A DNA stretch of 64,000 nucleotides from Nocardia higoensis NBRC 100133 (lineage in GTDB: Bacteria; Actinomycetota; Actinomycetes; Mycobacteriales; Mycobacteriaceae): positions 1 through 64,000 of the forward strand of contig NZ_BAGA01000081.1 of the NCBI RefSeq assembly GCF_000308595.1, written 5' to 3'. The number at the start of each line of letters is the position of its first letter. The first letter of the stretch is position 1. The notes under the pieces are model-generated. The model saw nothing but the letters and a program-made list of their open reading frames with translations, was not told the origin of the DNA and did not search any database. A program made the translations under genes and the position numbers. Of this stretch, positions 1 to 8,439 are shown one piece after another.

Positions 1-1041
1 GGGATCGCCACCGCCGGCCTGTGGCTCGAATCGCGCTGGGTGGCCGCGGTCTACCTCGATCCGTGGCCGACCTCCCTGTGGCCGCACCTGCTGGCCCTGG
101 CCGTCCCCACGGGCATTCTCGGCGGCGTGGTCGGCGCGATGCTCGGCATCGTGCTTCGCGGTGAACGGCTTCCGCGTCCGCCCGTGCGGCGCGCGATCAT
201 GATCGCCGCGGTCCTCGTGCTCGGCGCCGCCACTGCCAACGGGCTGATCATGAAGGTGCCGGAGAACGCCTCGGCCGCGATCACCCTGCGCGACACCGCG
301 CCGTCCGACGGCGGGCGCATGGTGGTCGCCGACGTCCGGCTGCAACCGGCCGACCTGGTGAGCGATGACCCCGAGTGGGTGCAGATCCTGGCCTGGCAGG
401 GCGGTATCGGCGCCGACGAGTCCGGTAGCGGCCTGGTCGTCGACCAGCTCGCCCGCGTCGGTGAAGGCCACTATCTGTCCACCAGGCCGGTCCCCGCGCA
501 CGGCAGTTGGAAGACCATCCTGCGTGTGCACGACGGTCGCACTTTCACCGCGATCCCGATCTACATGGCCGCCGACCCCGGCATCGGCGCCGCGGAGACG
601 CCCGCGCTCGCCGAGTTCCAGCGCGATTTCATCCCCGAGATCACTGTGCTGCAACGAGAACGCTCTTTCGACCATCCGGCCTGGCTGTTCGCTGCGGCCT
701 CGCTGGTGGTGCTGCTGTGCAGCCTGGCGACGGTGTGGGGCCTGTCGTGGGGCGCGGCGCGGATCAACGACCGGTATCTCGCCGCTTCGGCGCCCGCGGG
801 AACCGGGCGGGCCGGTACCACGGCACCCGTCTCCGCCGCGGCCGCCGCACCGGCGAGCGCAGCGGCAGGCTCCACGGCATCCGCCCCAGGGGCACGCGAC
901 GTCGCCACCGGCCACACCGCCACCGACGATGCCGAGGGCATCGGCCACGACGGCAGCGCGGACCGGTCCGGGCGACCGGCGAAGGGCACCTCCGGAGCGA
1001 AGCATCGCAAGAGCGGTGACGGCGGAGCGGACGACCGGTGA
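1..1041 (+). CDS. Polytopic membrane protein with extracytoplasmic beta domain (5' end cut by window)
   Basis: The frame is open from the first base, so the gene starts outside the window and 346 residues are visible. Hydrophobic helices lie near visible residues 20-45 and 60-80, followed by a soluble stretch of about 130 residues, one more helix near 235-260 and an Ala/Gly/Thr-rich, charged tail. The soluble part contains GHYLSTRPVPAHGSWKTILR, which fits the pattern of FixH/YtkA-like domains (Gly-x-Tyr ... Pro ... Gly-x-Trp); I infer that fold from the motif only. The GTG start of the next gene overlaps its stop as GTGA, so it heads a translationally coupled four-gene unit with a cupredoxin-like lipoprotein. 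A role in copper or oxidant handling at the membrane is inference. Confidence 0.6.
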   Translation, partial: GIATAGLWLESRWVAAVYLDPWPTSLWPHLLALAVPTGILGGVVGAMLGIVLRGERLPRPPVRRAIMIAAVLVLGAATANGLIMKVPENASAAITLRDTAPSDGGRMVVADVRLQPADLVSDDPEWVQILAWQGGIGADESGSGLVVDQLARVGEGHYLSTRPVPAHGSWKTILRVHDGRTFTAIPIYMAADPGIGAAETPALAEFQRDFIPEITVLQRERSFDHPAWLFAAASLVVLLCSLATVWGLSWGAARINDRYLAASAPAGTGRAGTTAPVSAAAAAPASAAAGSTASAPGARDVATGHTATDDAEGIGHDGSADRSGRPAKGTSGAKHRKSGDGGADDR

Positions 1042-1301
1042 CCGCCGACCACGCCGAAGTCGACATTCTCGCCCACCACTCCCTGCTGCTCGCGATCCCG
1101 GCCTTCCTGCCCGCGGTGGCCTTGGTCGCGATCATCGTGATGATCGCCGTGCGCGACCGGCGCGCCGAGGCCAGGGAGAACGCCGGCACCGCCGCCGAGG
1201 CGAGCGCACCGGATCCCGGGAGCCCGGCCGGCGCCGGCAGCCCGGCGAATACCGATGCCGTGCACGGCGATTCGTCGCGTGAACGAGAGGAGAACCGATG
1301 A
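1038..1301 (+). CDS. Small single-helix membrane protein
   Basis: An 87-residue protein with one strong transmembrane helix near residues 15-38 (LLLAIPAFLPAVALVAIIVM), followed by a basic patch (RDRRAEARE) and a Pro/Gly/Ala-rich tail that is probably cytosolic. It starts with GTG inside the stop of the upstream gene (GTGA) and its own stop overlaps the next ATG (ATGA). This coupling at both ends is the main evidence that it is a real gene. I do not recognise the family; it may be a small subunit or anchor for the neighbouring membrane proteins. Confidence 0.55.
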   Translation: MTADHAEVDILAHHSLLLAIPAFLPAVALVAIIVMIAVRDRRAEARENAGTAAEASAPDPGSPAGAGSPANTDAVHGDSSREREENR

Positions 1302-1732
1302 CCCGCAGGTCCGGTCGGTCCGCGCCGGCCCGATCCGCACCGGCCACGCTCGCCCTCGCGGCACTCGTCACCGTGGCGTCCGCGCTCACCGGCTGCGGCG
1401 GCGGCAGCGGCCGACCGGGCGCGCCGGCCGCCGCCGAATCCACGGCAGCCGATCACGGCGAGGACGCCGTCACCGTCGACATCCGGATCGCCGACGGCAA
1501 GGTCACCCCGGTGAACGACCGGTCCGAGGCGCGTGTCGGCGAACCTGTCACCCTCGTCGTCGACAGTGACACCGAGGACGAACTGCACGTGCACGCCAGT
1601 CCCGAACACACCTTCCCGGTGCAGGCAGGCACCGATCAGCGGTTCACCTTCACCGTCGAGGTGCCCGGCCGGGTGGACGTCGAGCTGCACCACGCGAATG
1701 TGACCGTCACGACCGTCTACGCGCGCCCTTGA
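1298..1732 (+). CDS. Cupredoxin-like lipoprotein
   Basis: A 144-residue exported protein. A basic N-terminus and hydrophobic stretch end in the lipobox ALTGC, so Cys33 should be lipid-anchored on the outer face of the membrane. The mature part (about residues 50-144) has the repeating beta-strand pattern of cupredoxin-like domains (TVDIRIADGKVTP, PVTLVVDSDTEDELHVH, VPGRVDVELHH). It has several histidines (HVHASPEH, LHH) but no obvious complete type-1 copper site with Cys. Binding of copper or another metal is plausible but not shown. Its ATG overlaps the upstream stop and its TGA overlaps the TTG start of the next gene. Confidence 0.6.
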   Translation: MTRRSGRSAPARSAPATLALAALVTVASALTGCGGGSGRPGAPAAAESTAADHGEDAVTVDIRIADGKVTPVNDRSEARVGEPVTLVVDSDTEDELHVHASPEHTFPVQAGTDQRFTFTVEVPGRVDVELHHANVTVTTVYARP

Positions 1733-3063
1733 GCCTGCTCGCCCACGGCATCGGCGGCGCCGCCGACCTGCCCATCCCGCTCACCTATGCCCTGATCGGC
1801 GCCGCCTGGGCACTCACGTTCTCCTTCGCGATCCTCGCCTTCGCCTGGCGGGAGCCGCGACTGAACCCGGACTCCCCCGGCGTCGAACTCCCCCGAGCGG
1901 TTCGCGCGTTCTGCGACTCCCCCGTGGTGCGCGCGGTCCTGGCAGCGCTCGGAGTACTGGTGACGGCGCTGGCGCTGGCGATCGGGTTCTTCGGCGACCG
2001 GGCTCCGTCGCGTAATGCCCTGCCCGGCATGGTCTACATCTACCTGTGGGTCGGTGTGATGGTCGCGTCGCTGGTGGTTGGGCCGGTGTGGAAGATCGTC
2101 TCGCCGGTGCGGGCGCTGCACCGGCTGGGTTGCCGGATCGCCGGTCGCGAGCCCGCCGAGGGGCTGCTGACCTATCCGGCCGCATGGGGGTTGCGGCCCG
2201 CCGCCCTGGGATTGCTGAGTTTCGTGTGGCTCGAATTGGCTTCGCCCGAGCCTGGTTCGGTGCTCCCCGTGACGCTGTGGCTGCTCGGCTATGTCGTCGT
2301 GAGCCTGGCGGGGCTGGTGGTGTTCGGCACCGCGTGGGCCGAGCGCGGCGATCCGCTCGAGGTCTACAGCACTCTGATGGCGCGGTTGAGCCCGCTCGCG
2401 CGGCGCCGGTCGGGGACACCGGTATCGCGGACCCCGCTGAACAATCTGGCGGGCACCCCGGCGGTGGTCGGTATGGTGGCGGTCACCGCGATACTGCTCG
2501 GCTCGACCGCCTTCGACAGCCTGTCCGCGTCGGCGGGCTGGCGCGATCTGGTGCTCGATGCCGGCGGCGACTCGGTCGCGATGCAGACGTCGATCCGTAC
2601 GGCGGGGCTGCTCGCGGTCGTCGCGATCGTGGCCACGGTGTTCACCCTCGCCGCCCGCGCCACCGGCGGTGTGCCCGCCGACGAGCGGAAGCTGCTGCCG
2701 ATCCGATTGGCGCACAGCCTGATTCCGGTCATCGCCGGCTACATCGTCGCCCACTACCTGAGCTTCCTGGTGGAGAAGGGCCAGGCGACACTGCTGCTGC
2801 TGGCCGATCCCTTCGGTCGCGGCTGGTCGCTGCCCGTCCTCGACGAGCTCGAGGTCCACTATGTGCTCTCCACCCATCCGGCGGTGCTCGGGTCGATCAA
2901 GGTGGCCGCCGTGCTCACCGGACACATACTCGGCGTCACCGCCGCACACGACCGATGCCTGGAACTCTTACCGCCCAGGCATCGGCTGACCGGACAGCTG
3001 GCCTTGATGCTGACGATGGTCGGCTTCACCTTCACCGGCCTCTACCTGCTCTTCGACGCCTGA
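1729..3063 (+). CDS. Polytopic membrane protein, about 10 helices
   Basis: A 444-residue integral membrane protein with roughly ten hydrophobic helices, from about residue 18 (TYALIGAAWALTFSFAILAF) to the C-terminal LALMLTMVGFTFTGLYLLF. Possible functional residues within helices include His in AHYLSF and the TGHILGVTAAHDR segment. The TTG start sits inside the stop of the lipoprotein gene (TTGA), so translation is probably coupled. It ends the operon: a 10-bp hairpin forms over the stop codon. I do not recognise the family. The cupredoxin-like partner suggests an electron-transfer or metal-related membrane function, but that is inferred from context alone. Confidence 0.6.
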   Translation: MSLLAHGIGGAADLPIPLTYALIGAAWALTFSFAILAFAWREPRLNPDSPGVELPRAVRAFCDSPVVRAVLAALGVLVTALALAIGFFGDRAPSRNALPGMVYIYLWVGVMVASLVVGPVWKIVSPVRALHRLGCRIAGREPAEGLLTYPAAWGLRPAALGLLSFVWLELASPEPGSVLPVTLWLLGYVVVSLAGLVVFGTAWAERGDPLEVYSTLMARLSPLARRRSGTPVSRTPLNNLAGTPAVVGMVAVTAILLGSTAFDSLSASAGWRDLVLDAGGDSVAMQTSIRTAGLLAVVAIVATVFTLAARATGGVPADERKLLPIRLAHSLIPVIAGYIVAHYLSFLVEKGQATLLLLADPFGRGWSLPVLDELEVHYVLSTHPAVLGSIKVAAVLTGHILGVTAAHDRCLELLPPRHRLTGQLALMLTMVGFTFTGLYLLFDA

Positions 3064-3082
3064 GCCGAGCCTTCGGCTCAGG
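3059..3082. terminator. Hairpin over the stop codon of the membrane-protein operon
   Basis: CCTGAGCCGA, a four-base loop GCCT, then TCGGCTCAGG form a perfect 10-bp stem. The stem includes the TGA stop of the upstream gene. There is no U-tract, as is usual for actinobacterial hairpin terminators. Confidence 0.55.
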
Positions 3083-3250
3083 GGAACGCCCACCTCGACC
3101 ACGCGATGCGCCTCGGCCGCACGCACGCTCGGCAGGCAGCGCATCGGCGGTGCACACGTAAATCGTTGTCTCCGTTTGTCATGCGTTGTCCTGCGGCCGG
3201 CGTTCGCCGCGGGATAGTCTCCGGGAAACGGGCGAGGGGGAGGTGCGGTC

Positions 3251-3907
3251 CTGGACACGCTGTGGAATTTCGTGGTCGCCCGCCGACATCAACTGCTCGT
3301 CGACTCCTATCTGCACGTCTCGGCGGTGGTGCAGGCGTTGATCATCGCCACCGTGATCGCGGTGTTGGTCGCGATCACGGTGTATCGCAGTCCGCTGGCC
3401 GCCTCGGCGGCCACCGCCACCGCGGGCGCGGTACTCACCGTGCCCTCCTTCGCGCTGCTGGGCCTGTTGATCCCGCTGCTCGGCCTCGGTGTCGAACCGA
3501 CCATCGTCGCGCTGGTGGTGTATGCGCTGCTGCCGATCCTGCGCAATACCGTCCTCGGGCTCGCCTCGGTGGACCCGGCGGTGACCGACGCCGCCCGCGG
3601 TGTCGGCATGAATCGGCTGCGCGTGCTCGCGGCGGTGGAACTGCCACTGGCCTGGCCGGCGATCCTGTCGGGCATGCGGGTCAGCGCCCAGATGATCATG
3701 GGCATTCTCGCGCTCGCCGCCTACGCCAAGGGACCCGGTCTGGGCAATCCGATCTTCTCCGGCCTCGCTCGGCTGGGCAGCCCCAACGCCGTGCCGCAGG
3801 CGCTGACCGGCACCGTCCTGATCATCGTGCTCGCCCTGGCGCTCGACGCGATCCTGCTGCTCGTCGGACGTCTGACCACCTCGAAGGGGATCCGTGACCG
3901 AGACTGA
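3251..3907 (+). CDS. Compatible-solute ABC importer, permease 1
   Basis: A 218-residue inner-membrane permease of the OpuCB/ProW type, importing choline, glycine betaine or similar solutes. It has about five to six helices and the binding-protein-dependent transport loop with the EAA-like segment (ATDAARGVGMNRLR..ELPLAWPAILSGMRVS). The start needs a decision. The first common start codon is GTG 3272, with no Shine-Dalgarno sequence. A strong GGGGGAGG (about 3236-3243) lies seven bases before CTG 3251, giving the family-like N-terminus LDTLWNFVVARRHQ. I therefore prefer a rare CTG start. Its 3' end overlaps the ATPase gene. Confidence 0.85.
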   Translation: MDTLWNFVVARRHQLLVDSYLHVSAVVQALIIATVIAVLVAITVYRSPLAASAATATAGAVLTVPSFALLGLLIPLLGLGVEPTIVALVVYALLPILRNTVLGLASVDPAVTDAARGVGMNRLRVLAAVELPLAWPAILSGMRVSAQMIMGILALAAYAKGPGLGNPIFSGLARLGSPNAVPQALTGTVLIIVLALALDAILLLVGRLTTSKGIRDRD

Positions 3908-5084
3908 AACCCGCACCGGCGGGCCCGAAACCGCCGCGCACGGCGTGTCCGGGGTCGAGATCGTCCTCGACGCCGTCACCAAGCACTACCCGGGACAGGA
4001 CGAGCCGGCCGTCGACCGGGTGTCGATGACGATTCCGGCCGGGGAGATCGTCGTGCTGGTCGGCCCTTCGGGGTGCGGCAAGACCACCACCATGCGGATG
4101 ATCAACCGGCTCATCGAACCGAGTGCGGGCACGATCACCATCGGCGGCCGCGATGTCACCGACATGAACCCCGACCAGTTGCGGCGCGGGGTGGGCTATT
4201 CGATCCAGCAAGCCGGGCTCTTTCCACACATGACGGTCGCCAAGAACATCGCCACCGTGCCCGGGCTGCTGGGCTGGAACCGGCGCGCGATCTCCGCGCG
4301 CGTGGACGAGATGCTCGATCTCGTCGGCCTCGACCCCGCCACCTACCGCAGCCGCTATCCGCGCCAACTCTCCGGCGGCCAGCAGCAGCGGGTGGGAGTG
4401 GCGCGGGCGCTCGCCGCCGATCCCCCGGTCCTGTTGATGGACGAGCCGTTCGGCGCGGTCGATCCGATCACCCGCGCGTCGCTGCAGGACGAATTGCTGC
4501 GCCTGCAAACGGAATTGCGCAAGACGATCGTCTTCGTCACCCACGATTTCGGCGAGGCGGTGAAACTCGGTGACCGGATCGCGGTGCTGGGCGAGCGGTC
4601 CCGCATCCTCCAGTACGACACCCCCGCCGCCGTGCTGGCCGCTCCCGCCGACGAGACCGTCGCCGGTTTCGTCGGCGCCAACGCTTCGCTCACCCAGCTG
4701 ACCCTCACCCGGATCGAGGACATCCGCCTCGACGACTGCCCGACCGCGCTCGAGACCGAGCCGGCCGAGACCCTGCGCGCCGCGCTCGGAGACGGTCCGC
4801 TCGCGGTGATCCTGGACGAGCACCGCCGCCCGCTGCGACGGGTCACCGCCGCCCAACTGGCGAACGCGACCTCGCTGCGTGCGGCGGGCACGCCGGTGGC
4901 GGTGACGATCCCGTCCCGCGCGAGCCTCCAGGACGCGCTCGACGCCTTGCTGACCGACGAGTCCGCGAGCGCCGTGGTCACCGCTCCCGGCGGCGAGTAC
5001 GCGGGCCTGGTCACCGTCGGCACCCTCGTCGGTCATCTGTCGGCACTGCGCGCGGCGGCGGACGGCTCGGAGCAGGCGCCATGA
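3894..5084 (+). CDS. Compatible-solute ABC importer, ATPase (OpuCA/ProV type)
   Basis: A 396-residue ATPase that powers glycine betaine/choline-type uptake. It has Walker A GPSGCGKTT (about residue 57), Q-loop YSIQQAGLFPHMTV, signature LSGGQQQR, Walker B VLLMDEPFGAVD and switch His in FVTHDF. The C-terminal 110 residues carry a CBS-like segment (PSRASLQDALDALLTDESASAVV). In OpuA-type proteins CBS domains sense ionic strength, which fits osmotic control. The GTG start lies within the end of the first permease gene and the stop overlaps the second permease ATG (ATGA), so the four genes form one operon. Confidence 0.92.
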   Translation: MTETETRTGGPETAAHGVSGVEIVLDAVTKHYPGQDEPAVDRVSMTIPAGEIVVLVGPSGCGKTTTMRMINRLIEPSAGTITIGGRDVTDMNPDQLRRGVGYSIQQAGLFPHMTVAKNIATVPGLLGWNRRAISARVDEMLDLVGLDPATYRSRYPRQLSGGQQQRVGVARALAADPPVLLMDEPFGAVDPITRASLQDELLRLQTELRKTIVFVTHDFGEAVKLGDRIAVLGERSRILQYDTPAAVLAAPADETVAGFVGANASLTQLTLTRIEDIRLDDCPTALETEPAETLRAALGDGPLAVILDEHRRPLRRVTAAQLANATSLRAAGTPVAVTIPSRASLQDALDALLTDESASAVVTAPGGEYAGLVTVGTLVGHLSALRAAADGSEQAP

Positions 5085-5881
5085 CCGGGGCCCTGCAGAG
5101 CACCGGTCCGGCCACCGCGCGCCCACGCGGGGCACGGCCCGCCACCGAGAGCCGGGCCGAATACCTGCGGCTGCTGGTGCAGCCGGTGGTGGTGCTCGCG
5201 CTGACCGTCGGCGTGCTGACCTGGGCGTTGCGCCGCGACCTCACCGTCACCCAGCAGGCGAGCCTGAACACGAGCAACCTCGTGACCGTCACCTGGCAGC
5301 ACATTCTGATCACCGCGACGGTCATGGTCATCGTGGTGGTCGTCGCCGTCCCGCTGGGCACCCTGCTCACCAGACCCCGATATCGTCGTCTGACACCCTT
5401 GTTCGTCGGCATCGCGAATATGGGGGCCGCCGCGCCCGCCATCGGCCTGATCGTGCTGTTCTATCTCCTCACCCGCACCACCGGATTCTGGATCGGCGTC
5501 GCACCCATCGCCTTCTACTCGCTGCTCCCGGTGCTGCGCAATACGATCCTCGGCTACCAGCAGGTCGACCCGGTCCTCGTCGACGCCGGACGCGGGCAGG
5601 GCATGTCCGCGGCGACAGTACTGCGGCGCATCGAGTTCCCTCTCGCGGTGCCCTACATCCTCGCGGGCCTGCGTACCTCGCTGGTGCTCGCCGTCGGCAC
5701 CGCGACCCTGTCGTTCCTGGTGAGCGCGGGCGGGCTCGGCATCCTCATCGACACCGGATACAAGTTGCGCGACACCGTGACCCTGGTGGTCGGTGCGGTG
5801 CTCGCGGTGGCGCTGGCCCTGCTCGTCGACTGGCTCGGCGCACTGGCCGAGCAGTTCCTCGGGCCGAGGGGGCTGCGATGA
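5081..5881 (+). CDS. Compatible-solute ABC importer, permease 2
   Basis: A 266-residue permease homologous to permease 1, with a longer N-terminal tail (about 35 residues) and six hydrophobic helices starting near residue 35 (LVQPVVVLALTVGVLTWAL). The coupling loop is VDAGRGQGMSAATVLRRIEFPLAVPYILAGLRTS. Two different permeases with one ATPase and one lipoprotein is the OpuC-like arrangement (CB and CD). The ATG overlaps the ATPase stop and its TGA overlaps the ATG of the binding protein, so the stoichiometry is set by coupled translation. Confidence 0.9.
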   Translation: MTGALQSTGPATARPRGARPATESRAEYLRLLVQPVVVLALTVGVLTWALRRDLTVTQQASLNTSNLVTVTWQHILITATVMVIVVVVAVPLGTLLTRPRYRRLTPLFVGIANMGAAAPAIGLIVLFYLLTRTTGFWIGVAPIAFYSLLPVLRNTILGYQQVDPVLVDAGRGQGMSAATVLRRIEFPLAVPYILAGLRTSLVLAVGTATLSFLVSAGGLGILIDTGYKLRDTVTLVVGAVLAVALALLVDWLGALAEQFLGPRGLR

Positions 5882-6867
5882 CCACCGGGACGGCGCGGGC
5901 GGCGCGGGCACTGGCCGCGCTGCTGGGGACGGCGCTGATCGCGGCGTGCGGCCTGCAATCGGGCAGCGCGGTGCCCTTGCAGGTCGGCCCCGCCGGGATC
6001 GCGCCCGTCGCCGAGCTCGACGGCGTCGCGATCACGGTGGGCTCCAAGGATTTCACCGAGCAGAACATCCTCGGCTACATCATCGAATTCGCCCTGGTCG
6101 CCGCGGGTGCCGACGTGCGCGACCTGACCAATATCCAGGGCTCGAACAGCCTGCGCGACGCCCAACTGCACAGCCAGATCGACCTCGCCTACGACTACAC
6201 CGGTACCGGCTGGATCAACTACCTCGGCAACGAGACCCCCATCGCCGACGAGATCGGCCAGTTCGAAGCCCTGCGCGCCGCCGATCTGGCCGAGAACCGC
6301 ATGCTCTGGACGGCGATGGCCCCGCTGAACAACACCTACGCGATCGCGGTGAGCCGCCGCGTCTCCGAGGAGACCGGGGTGCGCACCCTGTCGGACTACG
6401 CGCGCCTGGTCGACACCGATCCCGCGGCCGCGACCACCTGCGTCGGCACCGAATTCAACGTGCGCCAGGACGGATACCCCGGCATGGCGCGCACCTACGG
6501 CATCGACACCGGCAAGGCGCGCAGGCAGATCGTGCAGGACGCCGTCGTCTACCAGGCCACCGCCGACGCCACCCGATGCCGCTTCGGTTCGGTCGCCGCC
6601 ACCGACGGCCGCATCCCGGGGCTGGATCTGGTGTTGCTCGACGACGACAGGTCGTTCTTCCCGAAATACAACGCCGCGGTGGTGATGAGCGCGGACTTCG
6701 CCGAGGCGCATCCGGCCGTGGCCGAGATCATGAGGCCGATCTCCGCGCTGCTGACCAACGAGACGATCACCGAGTTGAACCGCCAGGTCGACGTGGAGGG
6801 CAGGGAACCGGCCGAGGTGGCCCGCGACTGGATGGTCGCGCAGGGCATGGTGACCAAGGGATCGTAG
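5878..6867 (+). CDS. Compatible-solute-binding lipoprotein (OpuCC/ProX type)
   Basis: A 329-residue solute-binding protein. The signal peptide ends in lipobox LIAAC (Cys24), so it is anchored outside the membrane. The mature domain begins with the OpuAC-type signature ITVGSKDFTEQNILGYIIE and continues with NIQGSNSLRDAQLHSQIDLAYDYTGT. Aromatic residues that could cage a quaternary ammonium are present (YDYTGTGWINYLG). It is the last gene of the importer operon. Its TAG stop is one base from the stop of the convergent antitoxin-like gene. Confidence 0.9.
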   Translation: MTTGTARAARALAALLGTALIAACGLQSGSAVPLQVGPAGIAPVAELDGVAITVGSKDFTEQNILGYIIEFALVAAGADVRDLTNIQGSNSLRDAQLHSQIDLAYDYTGTGWINYLGNETPIADEIGQFEALRAADLAENRMLWTAMAPLNNTYAIAVSRRVSEETGVRTLSDYARLVDTDPAAATTCVGTEFNVRQDGYPGMARTYGIDTGKARRQIVQDAVVYQATADATRCRFGSVAATDGRIPGLDLVLLDDDRSFFPKYNAAVVMSADFAEAHPAVAEIMRPISALLTNETITELNRQVDVEGREPAEVARDWMVAQGMVTKGS

Positions 6868-6868
6868 G

Positions 6869-7204
6869 TCAGGATGCTCGGCGGTGCTCGTCGTTCTCGT
6901 GCTGGGCGATCACGGCCAGCAGTTCCCGCACCCACGCCGGTCGTTGCTCGCCCGTGCCTTCCTCGGCGATATCGCGTTCGATCAGCGACCGGATATAGGC
7001 CGATTGCGACATGCCGAGCGCCGCGGCGCGGCGCTTGCACGCCTGGTCGAGATCGCGGGTCAGTTTCACCGATCGCGGGATCAGCACCGGCTCGACGCCG
7101 GGGCCGGTCTCCACAGCCGGGGTGACCGGCTCGCCGGTGAACTCCAAGCGCTCGGTCATCGCCGCGATCTCGGCGGGGCTCATGTTCACGAACGGGTCAT
7201 TCAT
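6869..7204 (-). CDS. BrnA-like ribbon-helix-helix antitoxin candidate
   Basis: A 111-residue protein starting at ATG 7204 (MNDPFVNMSPAEIAAMTERLE). The middle segment VLIPRSVKLTRDLDQACKRRAAALGMSQSAYIRSLIERDIAEE matches the strand-helix-helix pattern of Arc/MetJ/CopG-type repressors, which neutralise toxins and autoregulate. The N-terminal motif PFVNMSPAEIAAM resembles the tail segment of small actinobacterial antitoxins. It overlaps the upstream toxin-like gene by eight bases. Toxin before antitoxin is the BrnT-BrnA order. The assignment rests on motif and order. Confidence 0.7.
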   Translation of the reverse strand: MNDPFVNMSPAEIAAMTERLEFTGEPVTPAVETGPGVEPVLIPRSVKLTRDLDQACKRRAAALGMSQSAYIRSLIERDIAEEGTGEQRPAWVRELLAVIAQHENDEHRRAS

Positions 7205-7499
7205 TGCGGGTCGCCTCCCACTTCTCGAACGCCACGACCTGGTCGGCGGTGAGGTACGCGGCACTGTACACCTCGATGTCGACGCCGAGCCGGCGCGCGA
7301 ACACCGACATCGGCGTGCCGTCGTCGGTCCGGCCCCAGATCACCAGTGAGCCGAGTCCGGTCGCCGGGTCGACCGCGGTCCGTAGCCACACCGCACGGTT
7401 GCCGCGCATCCAGGCGTCGACGAGGTCGAACACATCGTCCGGATCGACTCCCGTTCGCGCCAGCATCTGCGCGAGTGCCCAGAACCACTCGATCGCCAC
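7197..7499 (-). CDS. BrnT-like toxin candidate
   Basis: A 100-residue protein beginning MAIEWFWALAQMLARTGVDPDDVFDLVD. The C-terminal half, SLVIWGRTDDGTPMSVFARRLGVDIEVYSAAYLTADQVVAFEKW, follows the layout of BrnT-like RelE-fold ribonucleases: beta strands with 'GRT.DG.P..V', then 'R..G.DI.V..A...T..E...FE'. The family cuts RNA and is held inactive by a ribbon-helix-helix partner, which is what the next gene encodes. The overlap of start and stop (ATGA context) suggests coupled translation. Divergence from classical BrnT is large, so this is a candidate rather than a firm call. Confidence 0.6.
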   Translation of the reverse strand: MAIEWFWALAQMLARTGVDPDDVFDLVDAWMRGNRAVWLRTAVDPATGLGSLVIWGRTDDGTPMSVFARRLGVDIEVYSAAYLTADQVVAFEKWEATRNE

Positions 7500-7552
7500 A
7501 CATCGAGACTACCCCAGAGACTACCGGGACGGGGAGAGCGCCTGCCGACGGG

Positions 7553-8398
7553 TCAGGCGGCGATGCGGCGAGCGGCCGGGGCTTCGGCCAGCGCCTCGTC
7601 GCGCAGGCGGCCCAGGGTGCGCGACAGGATTCGGGAGACCTGCATCTGCGAGACCCCGATGCGTTCGGCGATCTCGGCCTGGGTGAGGTTGTCGAAGAAG
7701 CGCATCCGCAGCACCTCGCGCTCCCGCTGCGGCAGCGCGGCCAGCAGCGGCCGGACCGCCATCGCGTCCTCGAGCAGGCGATAGCAGGGCTCTTCGACCC
7801 CGAGCCGGGCGGCCAGGGGGCGGCTGGAACCCTCCTCGTCCTGCTGGGTGGCGTCGAGGGAATCGGTGTTGTAGCAGTTCGCGGCGATCATGGCCTGGGT
7901 GACCTCGGTGCGCTCGACGCCCAGTTCGGCGGCGATCTCACTGGGGCGCGGCGACCGCCCGAGTTCCTGGGAAAGCTTCTCCACCGCGGCGGGAATCTTG
8001 CCCTGCAATTCCTTGGTGCCGCGCGGCACCCGCACGCTCCACGCGTGATCGCGGAAGTGGCGGCGGACCTCGCCCATGATCGTCGGCACGGCGAAGCCGA
8101 GGAAGCCGACTCCACGAGCCGGGTCGAAGCGGTCGACCGCGCCGAGCATGCCGACGTAGGCGACCTGCTGCAAGTCCTCGAGTTCTATGCCGCGGCCGCG
8201 GAAGCGCGCGGCGATGTGCTCGGCCAGCGGCAGGCACCGGGTGATGATCTGCTCGCGCAACTCGGCGCGATGGGGGTCGGCGGGGTCGAGAGCGGCGAGC
8301 TTGTCGAACCACGGCTCGAGGTTGTCGTACGTGTCACCGACGGGGGCATCACCGTCGTGCCGCGTCGAACCCGAGTTCGTATTCGCTTCTGCGCTCAT
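7553..8398 (-). CDS. sigF: RNA polymerase sigma factor, SigF/SigB family
   Basis: A 281-residue stress-type sigma-70 factor. Region 2 is seen as LAEHIAARFRGRGIELEDLQQVAYVGMLGAVDRFDPARGVGFLGFAVPTIMGEVRRHFRD, which directs core and -10 binding. Region 3 follows with VPRGTKELQGKI..ELGRSPRPSEIA. Region 4 has the helix-turn-helix LTQAEIAERIGVSQMQVSRILSRTL for -35 recognition. The longest frame begins earlier, but ATG 8398 has GAGAGG eight bases upstream. In mycobacteria sigF is usually next to an anti-sigma gene (usfX/rsbW); none is adjacent here. The upstream region holds a motif like this sigma's own promoter. Confidence 0.88.
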   Translation of the reverse strand: MSAEANTNSGSTRHDGDAPVGDTYDNLEPWFDKLAALDPADPHRAELREQIITRCLPLAEHIAARFRGRGIELEDLQQVAYVGMLGAVDRFDPARGVGFLGFAVPTIMGEVRRHFRDHAWSVRVPRGTKELQGKIPAAVEKLSQELGRSPRPSEIAAELGVERTEVTQAMIAANCYNTDSLDATQQDEEGSSRPLAARLGVEEPCYRLLEDAMAVRPLLAALPQREREVLRMRFFDNLTQAEIAERIGVSQMQVSRILSRTLGRLRDEALAEAPAARRIAA

Positions 8399-8439
8399 GC
8401 TTTTGCCTCTCGATCCTGGTGGAGCTTGGTGAGACGAGG

